This document shows positions 23,301-33,524 of a stretch of DNA of 64,000 nucleotides, one piece after another. The notes beneath the pieces were generated by a model. That model saw only the letters and a program-made list of their open reading frames with translations, did not search any database and had not been told where the DNA came from. A program made the translations under genes and the position numbers. Position 1 is the first letter of the stretch. Every line of letters starts with the position of its first letter. The DNA lies in assembly GCA_014529385.2 (NCBI GenBank), contig CM043948.1:78106291-78170290 (forward strand), written 5' to 3'. The stretch is from Adiantum capillus-veneris. Its lineage: Eukaryota > Streptophyta > Polypodiopsida > Polypodiales > Pteridaceae.

Positions 23301-23870
23301 GATACCCATCACATCAATGGAACTGTCACTTTCGTCGGTGGATGTGGTCTCCTCCTCAGAACTGGAAGATTCGCTAGTGGTTTCATCTGCCGATGTTTCC
23401 AGATTCATTTGCTTCTGCTTGCCAATCCTCATGTCGTAGTAGATTGTCTCCCCTTTCTTACGGGTCATGCGTAGAAGGCCAGTACCCCAGTCCTGTTTTG
23501 CCTTCATGGCCATCAACCATGGCCTTCTCAAAATTAGTGGATAGCCCTCCCCCTTAGTAGGCATTACAAAAACATCTACCTCTACCTCAGTGTTGAAAGC
23601 TTTGATTTTCACGGCACTTACCACACCCACACACTTTACTTTTGCGTTGTTTGCCATCTTTGCCTTGCATGGAGAAGGCCTGTCAACCTCGAGCCCTAAT
23701 CGAAGCATCATAGCTTCGCTCATTACATAGATTTGTGCACCTCCATCAATGTAGGTGTTTCCAACCCTCTTTCCTTTTATGTTTACGTCGACAATTGGAA
23801 GGATGTCATCCATGTTGCATCCCGAAATTGCTCCGGCTACCTTTGTTTTGGAGCGTCTTGTACTTACCAT
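20316..23870 (-). pseudogene. E4 pol: protease, RT, two RNase H, integrase
   Basis: 1,184 codons open without a break. Protease: IDGGAQIYVM (Asp 42) and LILRRPWLM, where Arg replaces the usual Gly. RT: CVDYKPLN at 331, MPVGLTNAP at 400 (Val for Phe) and catalytic FIDDF at 430. The first RNase H has SSVGDESLGAVL where a DAS Asp is expected, so it looks degenerate. The second has FDGA 724, NNELEY 761, FGDA 787 and EADA 838. Integrase: H931, H938, C969, C972; Asp 1000, Asp 1060, Glu 1096. Upstream and downstream stops make the full polyprotein defective. Confidence 0.93.
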
Positions 23871-23882
23871 TTTAGACCATTT

Positions 23883-25007
23883 TCACCTTACTTTTGGTGC
23901 AAGATGTAGCAGTTGTGGCCATGTAATCTTCGGTCCTTGCTCTGCCACATCCAATGTTAGATCATAGGGCTTAGAACTTTCCCCTAGCTTGAAGTCGGTG
24001 ATTCCCAATTTCCGTCGTGGCCTGGATGGCCTCTTACTAGTTTCTCCTCTCATGCTTCTCTCATCATCTGATTGTGTAGCTTTATCCCTCCTAGCTCTTT
24101 TCACAGTCATGGCTTCAAGTGGTTCTAAAAAGGTTACCTTCTCCTTACCCTTGTCCCTCTCCTTTGCTCTGGGTGGATCCACTACTATGGCTTTTCCTTT
24201 CTCTTCTAGCCTTATGATGTTGACAGGGCAATCAGGTGGTGGGGCTGGTGGAAGAGGTGGGATGGATGCTTGTAGTGGTGTCTTGGGTGGACGTAGAATT
24301 TGTGTTGGTGGGGGTGGTGCTCGGGGTGGGGGTGTTCTTTCTCTAGGGGGTGACAATTGGTTCCTCCTACCTCCTCTATTATAGTTTTGTCGTGGTTTGG
24401 GACAGTAGTACATACCGTGACCGTCTTCTCCGCAGTTGTAGCAATGATACTCCCTGTTTTGTCGTCGTGCTCTTCCAGGGTCTTGATCTCTTTCTTGACT
24501 CCTCCCTTGTTGTATTAAGTGGACAGACAAATTCTGCAGTTGGTCAGTAATATGGGCCAACATATCTTGTTGGTCATCTCTTACCCCAAGAGACGGTGGT
24601 GGTGGTGGAATGGTGGTTGTCGTAGTTGCTGGTCGACGCGATGTTCCTGATTCTATTGACTTGGTTTCTTTGGCTTTCATTCGCAGCTTCTTGTCTTTAA
24701 GGCGAGCAATCTCAACGGCTAACTCGTACGTAGCCGGGAATCTACCTTTCACCTTCTCCTTGAGAAGCGGCCATAAGCCATGCGTGAACCGATCTTTTTT
24801 TAGGAAATCGGATGCAGCTTCCCCCCTAGCCAGTGACTCAACCCACCGTTCCCACAAATCCACAAATTTGGACTCATAGGTGGCATATTCTAAAAGACCC
24901 TCCTGCTTCAAGTCTCTCAACTTGTCCCACAACTTTTCTGAAGTGGTACCTCCCCCAAAGCGCCTCTTAAAAGCGGTTTTTAAGGGTTCCTAGTCATCCT
25001 TGGTTGC
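23883..25007 (-). pseudogene. E4 gag, main part with CCHC knuckle
   Basis: This reads WEPLKTAF-type capsid sequence (LWDKLRDLKQEGLLEYATYE, FTHGLWPLLKEKVKGRFPAT), a Pro-rich linker, then one zinc knuckle CYNCGEDGHGMYYC and a Pro/Arg-rich tail. The first codons follow TAA (25005-25007) and TAG near 24990. It ends at TGA 23883-23885, where E1 reads Arg, so CGA to TGA again. The frame is identical to pol, 13 bases on. Gag binds and packages the element RNA. Confidence 0.9.
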
Positions 25008-25166
25008 TTATGAAAGTGCATTGTACCATGATCTAGCTTCTAGCTTCATGAGATGCTTAAAGATTCTAACCCGGGACTCATCCGTATCTTTGTTGTCATC
25101 TAGGAAGTCTGTTACCAAATCCTCCCCCTTCTTTCCTTTAAATGTTGGAAATGTTACACTTGCCAT
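25008..25166 (-). pseudogene. E4 gag N-terminus
   Basis: The start chosen is MASVTFPTFKGKKGEDLVTD (ATG at 25166-25164). A slightly longer reading from 25196 exists. The capsid start continues to KLEARSWYNALS and then TAA. In the expected consensus Gln follows, so CAA to TAA. The frame matches the rest of gag-pol. Confidence 0.82.
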
Positions 25167-25246
25167 GATTACTGAGAGAGAGCTAGAAAGACACACTACT
25201 TAACTTGCAAAAGTTTTTTTCTTTACAAGGAGGTGTGTATACCCTC

Positions 25247-25960
25247 TTATACTAGGACATAGATTAAAACTTCAAACGGTACATTGCCTTGTACCAAAGG
25301 TAAGACAAATGGTTGATCTGATGCCAGAACCTCCAAAAACTGCTCCCCACCCGGCATGGTGTCAATGACGTGCTGGTAGTGAGCCTTCAAATCCAGTATT
25401 ACCTTGATTGAGCGTACACGTGTTGGTATGTGTGATCTGTCTTGAGGTAGGTTGTACTGATTCATGTGAAGCTTAGAGGTGCTTAGTCACTGTCCAAGCT
25501 TGTGGGAGAGGGTGGTGTTCTTTCCTGAAACAAACTCAGTAGATCCCTAGTTTCTCTAGTGAGAGTGTGAGCCAATGATTCCGTTATCTGTGCTGCAGCA
25601 TCAGGTGCGACTTGAAAACTGACTGTGATAATTACCTCGGTGACTTGAGTTACCCGATTCTCAAAGTAGAATAGTTTTGATCCTCTATTGTGTAGAGCTC
25701 CTTCCATTTTGTTGTTGTGGGTTGGTTGTAGGTTGCGGACATGGTTTCGACCATCTCCTTCTTCTTCTTGGCACTTGGCCTATGTATATCCACTGGGTTT
25801 GGCGTGTTGGTTGACTCTCCCACTGCAAATCGATTACCGTTACGCTTGGCACTCAAGCTTCGATGGAGATGCAGAGTTCGTCTAGTTGTGTTTGGAGCTC
25901 TTCTTCTTCTCTCGTCCAATTAGCAAATCCTGCTAGCCATTCATCCATTCACAATAGTTT
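25247..25960 (-). pseudogene. E4 ORF upstream of gag, decayed
   Basis: Between PBS and gag lies coding-like sequence in shifting frames: WTREEEELQTQLDELCISIE, then SAKRNGNRFAVGESTNTPNP, then FYFENRVTQVTEVIITVSFQ, then DLKAHYQHVIDTMPGGEQFL. It is distinct from the gag start at 25166. Extra ORFs before gag are known in Ogre-type Tat elements. I do not recognise a domain. At least two frameshifts and one stop are present. Confidence 0.5.
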
Positions 25961-26005
25961 AGGGGTTTCAGTCTTGTAAACTGAAGGGTTTCATGAAAAG
26001 ATCCT

Positions 26006-26019
26006 CAGTGGGGGCACCA
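26006..26019 (-). promoter_or_regulatory. E4 primer binding site
   Basis: The minus strand reads TGGTGCCCCCACTG two bases after the LTR end. The same TGGTGCCCCCAC stands after LTR-B of E5 (30968). It starts with TGG, as expected for pairing with a tRNA CCA end. I cannot assign the tRNA. Confidence 0.72.
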
Positions 26020-26021
26020 AA

Positions 26022-26231
26022 TGACGGGAGCAAAGCGAACCCCGAACCCCGACGGCCTCTAAAACACCGGGGATCGAATGGCGCACCTCGAGCCTGTCAT
26101 GGTAAAGCAAACAGGGGGCACCACCTAGCTTTAGCGGCTAGGACGCAAACAACACACCACCATAACAAAGTTTTCATCCAAGAGAGATGGATGCTTGGGA
26201 GTAATGATGAAAAGGAAAGGGAATGAGATCA

Positions 26232-26282
<51 letters not shown>

Positions 26283-27602
26283 GGGAGGGGGTATAGCGGC
26301 TTAGTACTTAGGCATCACAAAAGGATGGCGAATCCGCACACCGTTCACACATACACAAGCTCACTCCAAAACACAAGACTAGGTGGCGATTCCACACACC
26401 TCACATGGGCAAAACATTGCAAGAAAACATACTCACAAAACCTCAAGCTTTATTTAGAGAATTAGGCAATGAAATGGGGAGCATAGGGTAGGGGAATGAG
26501 AAGGGAGAGAGTGGTAGAGCACATGGCGGATAGGTGGGAGTTGATGGTGAAGACTCGCACGAGGATTATGGCCATCATCCTTCATTTAGTTGCCCTTCAT
26601 CTTCCATAGCCAAGGGTGTAGAGGTCATGCTCAAGACAAGCATGGTGATTGCGGTGATGGTGATGGTGTGGGTGTGTGTGTGTGTGCACTAGGCACACAC
26701 AGTGCATAGTGTGTTCTTTGGTGATGTTGTGTGTTTTTTGTGTGATGGTGACCCCTCTTTATATAAGGGAGGAGGGGGGGGGAGAAATTCTAGAATTTAG
26801 AAATGAAGAAATCATTATCTACATAGGCCATGTGACTGTGGGCCCCACTTGTCTGGCTGTGTGTATATGTGCCAGAACAGCAGTCTCATGAGAGAGAGAC
26901 TGAGAGAGAGAGAGATGGGTTGATGAAAAAAAGTGAGAGGTGACATGGAGAATAAAGTAATTACAAGAGGGGAGAGAGAGGAGTGTGTTCAGAGGTGAAT
27001 CTGTGTGCAGATGTGTGTGAACACAAGAAAAATCAGGTAACCACCGGGTGGGGATGGGTCTGTGGGGACCTTTTTTAGTGAAACTGAGTGTGTGTGAGTG
27101 TGGGGGAGGTTATTTAGCTACAAGACAAGAGACATGGCGCCCTTTAGAGAGAGGTGGGGGTATTTGGGTCATGGGATATGATAGGAGAGAGAAAGGGGGG
27201 GTGGGGTATACTATTTTGGAAGATAGGGTAAGTTGCATGTGAGTTAGGGTGCATTATTGGTGAGTTAGAATGCATTATTGGTGAGAGGTGGGGTAGATTG
27301 AGGGGAGAAGGAAAGGAGAAAGGACAAGGGGAAGAGAGAGGGGGTTGACCTTTTGAGTGGAGGAGAGGAAAAGGGACACACGGCAGGGCAACAATGAAGA
27401 AAAAGGAGGCAAGGTGGGGATGGGCTGCCCCGCAGGCATGAGGTGGCCTATTTTACCTTTCTCATATATTTACATAATCATACTTTTTTTTTTCTTACTT
27501 TTTCCAATGTCTTTTATCACTCCCTCCCTAAGAGGGGGTTTTCATGGGGTGGGGACGAGAGAAGAGGGGTATGGGAGCTTGGCTTGTGAAAAGGCCCCAT
27601 CA
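26022..27602 (-). repeat. E4 5' LTR
   Basis: TGACGGGAGC to CCCATCA on the plus strand. It is nearly identical to the other LTR; differences are scattered single bases and a longer GA run (26236-26279). On the minus strand it carries the promoter that would drive E4. No gene is present. Confidence 0.93.
26754..26767 (-). promoter_or_regulatory. E4 LTR TATA box
   Basis: The minus strand reads CCTTATATAAAGAGG in the 5' LTR. The other LTR has CCTATATAAAGAGG (19064-19077). It is a plausible core promoter for E4 RNA, about 800 bases before the LTR end. Confidence 0.5.
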
Positions 27603-28372
27603 ACACTTGGAACAATTTTTCAGATTACAGCCATGGGGAACAGATTACATGAGGGCCCACGAACTCATGAGCTCAATACAATATGATGGGCAGGCAATGC
27701 TCACACACAAAGATGGGTCAAAGGTTAAAGTAAAGATCACGAAGGAGATCATCAATGAAGCCTTGCATTTCCTCCCAGGACAACACGATTTGTTAGCAAA
27801 GACAAAGTCACTAGACAATGAGAAGGCATTCGTCAAAGCGAAGGGGAACAAATACAAATACACCGACATGATCTACGGAGAGCTGGAATTGCCGATGAGA
27901 TTGATGTCTCAACATTTCAGAGTTCAAAAGCCTCCTCGCTACACAGAGCCAATCCTGCACATTGCCGTAGTCATTGCTCTAGCGACAACAGAAAATAGAT
28001 CCATTCGCTGCGACTACGGATCTTATATTCTGGATAATCTGATTGAAGAAAATTTGAAAATCTCGGCAAAAAACAAAACCTACATGAGTGTAGGGCCGAT
28101 GCTAACCAGAATAGCATACTAGGCTTTGGGAATGATCAAGGATTTGCCAGCAGCCAGCTCACAAATGGCCTTGATCCAAAAAGCTAAGCTGGTTTCACAC
28201 TTTGTAAGGACAACACCTGGCACTACATCATCGCGCTCAGCAAAGGCCACCAATAAAAGTTCTAGTGATGAAGAGAAAACGGAGATAGATGACGAAGGAA
28301 AGTCGCAAGAGTCTAAAGATAAAGTGTCTTCAGAGTTTGAGGAAAGTGAGGAAGAAGATTCAACAAAGCCGC
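27603..28372 (+). pseudogene. E3 ORF segment 2, between E4 and E5
   Basis: It resumes the frame of segment 1 exactly after the ACAC duplicate (27603-27606): LEQFFRLQPWGTDYMRAHEL. It continues through a globular region (ITKEIINEALHFLPGQ, PILHIAVVIALATTENRSIR, NKTYMSVGPMLTRIAY), a TAG at 28120-28122 where Gln fits (CAG), then an acidic Ser/Glu/Lys-rich stretch. The N-terminal half resembles plant transposon ORF proteins of large Ty3 derivatives. E5 is inserted at 28372. Confidence 0.8.
28369..28372. repeat. Left target-site duplication of E5 (CCGC)
   Basis: CCGC before LTR-B is repeated at 36130-36133 after LTR-C. Removing one copy and the element restores the E3 reading frame. Confidence 0.85.
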
Positions 28373-30964
28373 TGATAGTCGTTTTTCGGATTTCCATAGT
28401 AAGCTACCTCACCCTATCAAATCACTCAAACATTTTGGTTATCCCTACCATTTCACTGTACATAGGCGTGTGTGAGTTAGGGGACTTTCTCTATATTTTC
28501 TTAAAAACCCTCAATTAGCTAGTCACTGGGCTAGTTGACCCAAAAAAAAAAAACCTATAAGTATATTATGGCCCATTTGTGTGTAAATATTTTATTGTAT
28601 ATAGGGCCTAAATAAAATTATTTTTCATAATTATTTTGGTATTTATTTAAATATTTATACTTAGGTGTGTGTTATTTATGCTATGTACATTGACTCACCA
28701 TTACCATATTTTTTCTTATCATTTTGCATAATCTTTATTCCATATAAAAATAATTTCATGCAAGCTTCTCTTATTTTTGGTGTAACTCCATCCCAATAAA
28801 GATCCAAAAAAATTAGTTTTATTTATGTGTATATTTTTTCACTATTCTCATTTTTTCCTTCCTACATCTATTCTCTATTACTCTCATAAATTAGACCACC
28901 AAAAATATTCATTTTTTTATGGTAGACTTATAATGAGAGAGATTTATTTTGATCCCTTTATATTTTTTCTACCTATATTATTTATATTTGACATGTTCAT
29001 ATTTTTTTAGACACCTCAATATTTGATTTTCTTAGTTGTACTATTCACTTATATCATGATCTCAATAATATCTTCAATTATAGATCTACCAAATAAGGTC
29101 AAGGTTATGTGGCATGCATGCATGCACCATGGGGAGCTCACTCTTGGAGTTATTCAAAAGAATCATCCAAAGAAAGACCTCACAAGGACCTTGTGCAATG
29201 GAAAAAACAGTTGGTTTTGCTGAATTTTAAAGGATCACATGCTCCTCGAATTTGAAAAGGTGATACAAACAAAAGGTGTAGCCCGTGAGCTGAACGTTCA
29301 CCTCAAAGTTTTTCATATTTTTTTGAGCTACGAGCTGTGAGCTATGATTTTATTGGTGGACCCCAGTTTCCCCATGCTATGCAGCCACACTCCCTCTTCC
29401 ACTTTATCATTTTCCTCTTTCACACACACTCCTCCCTCTCCTTCCCACTCCCAAATCTGCAACTCCCATGTCCTATTTCACCCTCTTCACCATTGCCACA
29501 TCTCTCACACCTCCATAGCCTTCATCCTCCATTTCTACACCCTTTGTGTCCCCCTTTCTCTCTACATATATATCCATATTACCATACTCTCTTCAACTTT
29601 GTAAAGAACTTCAAAAAATCAGCAAAAATCCAAGGATAACCTATGCAAATGAAGGCTTTTATCATGAATTTTCCAAGGTTTGAAGATAACATAGCTTCAT
29701 CGACACGCGCTACTTTGCCATGCTGACTGCTTCTTCTTCCGGTGCTGTAAAGAGGTGAATGTCAACTTCTCCAAAGCTTCAACCTCTCCTTACAAGCTCA
29801 TCCCTTCTCTAACTTTTCTCATCATATATCTCACCATTTGGTGAATGATTTTGTAAATATTTTTTAGTGATAATTACTAGCTATTAACCACTAACCTTAT
29901 TGTAAATTGCACCCTCTACTAGAGTAGGCACTCCCAAGATATTCACTCAATCCTCTCTCCTTTCATCCTCAATAATTCGCTTCCCTTGAGCCCACCTCCA
30001 TGTGACTCAAAGGATAAGAGAGACCCACCCTCATTAAAAAATAAAATAAAAATATGCATAATCTTTTCTTCCTTCAAATAAACTTGATTAGGCCTAATCC
30101 TAATCGGGGCTTCTAAAACCTATAAATAGAGCCCTTCTCTCCCTTGTAAATCATCACATGATCACACAACACAACACCACACCATTCTCAACACATAACA
30201 CACCACTCTTGAAGCCTAGTTGTGTAGAGTGTGTGCATTGTGAGTGCTCTATTCCATCACTACACATAGGTGCATAGAGAAGCTTGAAGTTAGTTATTCC
30301 ATCTAGAGGAGTGGAGTGATACTATACTCTGCAATCACACTTGTAGCCTACTCTTGTCCATAAATAAGATTGATAGTTTTGGGTGCAATTGTATGCTGCA
30401 ACTACGACTCTTCTCTCCAAATTCACTTGATAAGTTGGCTCATCAGGTGGTTGAAGGTATATTGTCCTTGAAGTATGTTGTGCCATTTCATGCTTGGTGG
30501 TTTGAGGGCTTGTTGAATTGTTTGCCTAAAAGGTGAATTGTAAGAGGGTGCTTGGTGAGAGGACTCCCGTGACCCTAAGACAATTTGTGTATTGGCAACA
30601 AGGTCAAGTTTTGTGTTGTCTCTCTATTTCTCATCAAGCTTTCTATGTATCTAGTCTTTAAGGATAAGACTGAGTTGCTCAAGTTGATTTGTGCTCTTTA
30701 CCTCTCTTTGGCATGGTGAATGTTTGTGTTTGGTGTGTGTGGCTATCTTGCATTCCCCTCCCTTTGTGCATTTGAGTACAAGGAGATATCACGTGCGTCC
30801 TAGTTCGCATCTACAACCAGGTGGTGCTTCTTTTCTTGTCTGGTTTCTGGCTGTGGGTTGTTGTTGTCTCTCATTGTGCTTGCCCCATCCCCAATTAAGC
30901 AGTGCGGGAGCCTCGAAAGGTATTTAGAGGCCGCTCTTCTTGTTGCCCACCCTGGACCGCCTCA
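28373..30964 (+). repeat. LTR-B: E5 5' LTR
   Basis: TGATAGTCG to GGACCGCCTCA. It is collinear with LTR-C and with LTR-A up to 6034. It has a TATA box at 30121 and an intact TTAA at 30658-30661, the site occupied by E9 in LTR-A. Open frames here are not genes. Confidence 0.95.
30121..30131 (+). promoter_or_regulatory. TATA box of LTR-B
   Basis: TATAAATAGAG, identical to LTR-A. As the 5' LTR copy it would drive E5 transcription. Confidence 0.6.
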
Positions 30965-30967
30965 AAT

Positions 30968-30981
30968 TGGTGCCCCCACGG
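30968..30981 (+). promoter_or_regulatory. E5 primer binding site
   Basis: TGGTGCCCCCACGG three bases after the LTR end. The first 12 bases are identical to the E4 PBS, so the two families use the same tRNA primer; its identity is not assigned. About 300 bases of leader without a gene follow, to 31277. Confidence 0.75.
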
Positions 30982-31277
30982 AGGAATGACTTTGTGCTTA
31001 TTGTTTTTGTATTGCATGAATGCTTGAATTTCAGCATAATCAAGTAGATTATATGAATCATGAAAACTTGTATGACCAAGTTTAATTTCAAGGCAAAAAA
31101 AATTGATCTAGAATATGGTTTGGATTAGCATAACATAAGAAAGGAAAAAATTATTTTCACATAAGAATCTAGAATTCATGCTAAAGGACCTTTCAAAACT
31201 TTGTGTAGTTAGTTGATGTCATGAGAGAAAATAAATTTTTAGAACTAATCTTTGTGTGGTTCTAGCATTGAGAAACT

Positions 31278-32078
31278 ATGACACGCTATACCTTTGATGA
31301 TATCCCAATATTCTTCGGAAGTCTAGAAGAAGATGTTGATGATTTTCTTGCTGATTTTAGAATGGTTTGTCGTATCCTTGGTAAAAGGGATGACATTGAA
31401 AAAGGGGATTTTCTATTGCTATGCCTTAGAGGCAACGCTGAGCAATGGTTTTGGAGTATGTATTCTCAGATTGAAGATGGATATACCCAAATTTCCAAAG
31501 CTTTGAAGAACAGATTCTCTAAATTTCCAACAACAGAGACAACATGGGCTTCATTAGGGAGACTTCAACAACATGGTGAAGACTACTATGCTTATGAGGA
31601 TATTTTTTCTCGTCAATGGGGAAGATGTGGATTTAGTTCTACATTTCCAAATTATGTAAAAATGGAGCAATTTATTTCGGGTTTGTCTCCTTTCCTAAAG
31701 ACTAAGATTACTTGTAGTGGACCCTCTACCTTTGAAGAAGCGGTCACTATTGCCCGAAGGAAGTTTCACAAGTACTTCTACATCAAAAATGGTTTCCATC
31801 ATGCTGGAAGAACCAACCATCATGAAAGTGTTTCTATCAAGGAGTCATCTCCTTTGCCATACTTGTCTCCTTCTACTCCGACAAATGTTGAAGAAGTTAC
31901 TTATATGCCAACTGATTATTCAAGTGCTACAGTGTGTGACCAAGACTCAAATGTGGAATCTCTTTCTTCTACCTTTATCACAAGCATGCAAAAATCGACA
32001 CAAGATATCTCAAATGGAATTGATGATTCAATAATGGATACATCCAACCTTTTGGCGGAGGATCAATTTCTAGTCTGA
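31278..32078 (+). pseudogene. E5 gag
   Basis: The start is ATG 31278 (MTRYTFDDIPIFFGSLEEDV). The capsid domain is clear: FLADFRMVCRILGKRDDIEK, LRGNAEQWFWSMYSQI, ALKNRFSKFPTTETTWASLG and MEQFISGLSPFLKTKI, about residues 10-165. No CCHC knuckle is visible. A Ser/Thr-rich tail follows. TGA at 32076 interrupts, but the same frame runs on. The family forms virus-like particles around element RNA. Confidence 0.85.
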
Positions 32079-33522
32079 GCAGACGAAGCTTTTGTGCAAC
32101 ATGACTCTATGGAGAATGAAGACCTTGAAGGTAACCTTGATCTTATGGAATGTTCTGAGAGTGTATCTTGTCTAAAAGAAGAGAGTGAAGAAGAAGATGA
32201 GATCATAGGTGGGGAGATCATAGACCACATTGATCATAAAGAGATGATTGTGTACATGGAATGCCAACTCAAAAACAAAGTAGAAGAGTGTGAGTTGAAT
32301 CCATGTGAGGATAATCTTCAAGAAGTGTTTGAGGATGTTGAAAAGCATTGGTATGACCCATGTATATTAAGCATGGAGGAACCTATCATGCAAGAAGCCA
32401 AAGTCTTCACAAAATCAAACAGTAATCCATCAACCTTTGAGGTGGTACAATGTGAGGAGTTACAACCTTGCCAAAGGGGGGGCTTAGAAAGGGATGAAGA
32501 ACATGGGAGAGTAGTAAAAAATAAAATCATAAAAGGAAACTGTCAGAAGGGTATCATTCTCTCCAATGGTGTTTTAGTGGGTGGCTCTTCATTCATTGGA
32601 CAATCTCTTAGCAAGAAAATCCAAGCTTTTGAAGCCCAAATCATCTTCACATTGGGTTTCACCTCTTCAAATTCAACTTCTCCTCTCTTCACATATACCT
32701 TTCATCCGGGGCAACATACCTTCTTAAGTGGAAGAGGACATGAATACTTGGTGATGAACGGATGTTTCCAAACCTTCTTCATTTGGTTCTTTGGTGTATG
32801 GAGGTCGCACATTGTGATGCTTCTGGTCTTCATCATAGATGAAAAACTTGTTGATTGCTACATGTGGATATTTCATCAATCAGTGCTAAAATCTATTCTC
32901 TTCCAATGTGTTGGAAGCAATAGAAACCTTCGTCTATTATCTACTTATGTGGTAAACTATTTGCAATATCTTGCAATAGCGGTTGGAAGCATGGATCAAG
33001 CTATCATAAATCATGAAGGTCATAGAATTTTTGACTTGATGAGCCTACCCAGGTTGAATGAATTTTATGAGCTATAGTTCAGGAATTTGCTCATACCAGC
33101 TCTTGAAGATCGTAGCAGATACATCAACTTTACACAGGAGGAAGAACAACCAATCTTTTATATCAAATTCATAGTGATAGATGCAATGATGGACAATAAT
33201 AAAATCTACAAGTTTATTCAACCGAAATCAGTAAGTGATTCCATACCATACATCTCTCTTTGGGAAAGATATTTCAAGATCTTTGATCCTGGGGGGTGCT
33301 TATGGAAACTTTCTCAATGGAGGACGTTTACTCAGTCACTTCATTACATCCTGCTATTGGCTCTGAGAACCTTTCATATCACACAAGGTTTTTTATTCAT
33401 ACAACAAAGGTTCTTCAAAGATGAGAGTAGACAAAGACAAACGTTACACAATCTACATGTTGTTTGGTCGGATAAATGGTACATGAATGTACCATTATCT
33501 AGGGGGGGGGGGGGGGGGGGCT
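32079..33522 (+). pseudogene. E5 post-gag extension, unrecognised
   Basis: In frame with gag past TGA 32076, with TAG at 33075 and then open almost to the PPT: about 480 codons. It starts strongly acidic (CLKEESEEEDEIIGGEIIDH), then turns neutral and aromatic with a hydrophobic stretch FFIWFFGVWRSHIVMLLVFI near nt 32780 that could span a membrane. No pol motif is present. An env-like role is conceivable but unsupported; it may also be decayed sequence that happens to stay open. Confidence 0.5.
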
Positions 33523-33524
33523 AA
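33478..33524 (+). promoter_or_regulatory. E5 pre-PPT hairpin and poly-G tract
   Basis: TGGTACAT GA ATGTACCA (33478-33495) forms a perfect 8-bp stem. Six bases on comes a run of 19 G (33502-33520), then CTAA and LTR-C. E1 has the same plan with GGGGGAGGG. The pure G run is either slippage in the PPT or an assembly artefact. Confidence 0.75.

Larger units (their letters stand above)
18342..27602 (-). mobile_element. E4: near-complete Ty3/gypsy Tat-type element
   Basis: Complete two-LTR element, 9.26 kb, on the minus strand: 5' LTR 26022-27602, PBS near 26006-26019, ORF upstream of gag, gag, pol, PPT 19907-19922, 3' LTR 18342-19906. The two LTRs are nearly identical by eye, so the insertion is fairly recent. 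The gag-pol of about 1,750 codons is in one frame, broken by four nonsense codons (TAA, TAG, TGA, TAG). It sits inside the E3 ORF and interrupts it precisely. Confidence 0.93.

Noticed and set aside
29344-29604. 86-residue Ser/His/Pro-rich frame repeated in LTR-B and LTR-C (also 34516-34776)
   Set aside because: It lies in the pyrimidine-rich part of an LTR, is broken in LTR-A, and repeats only because the LTR does.
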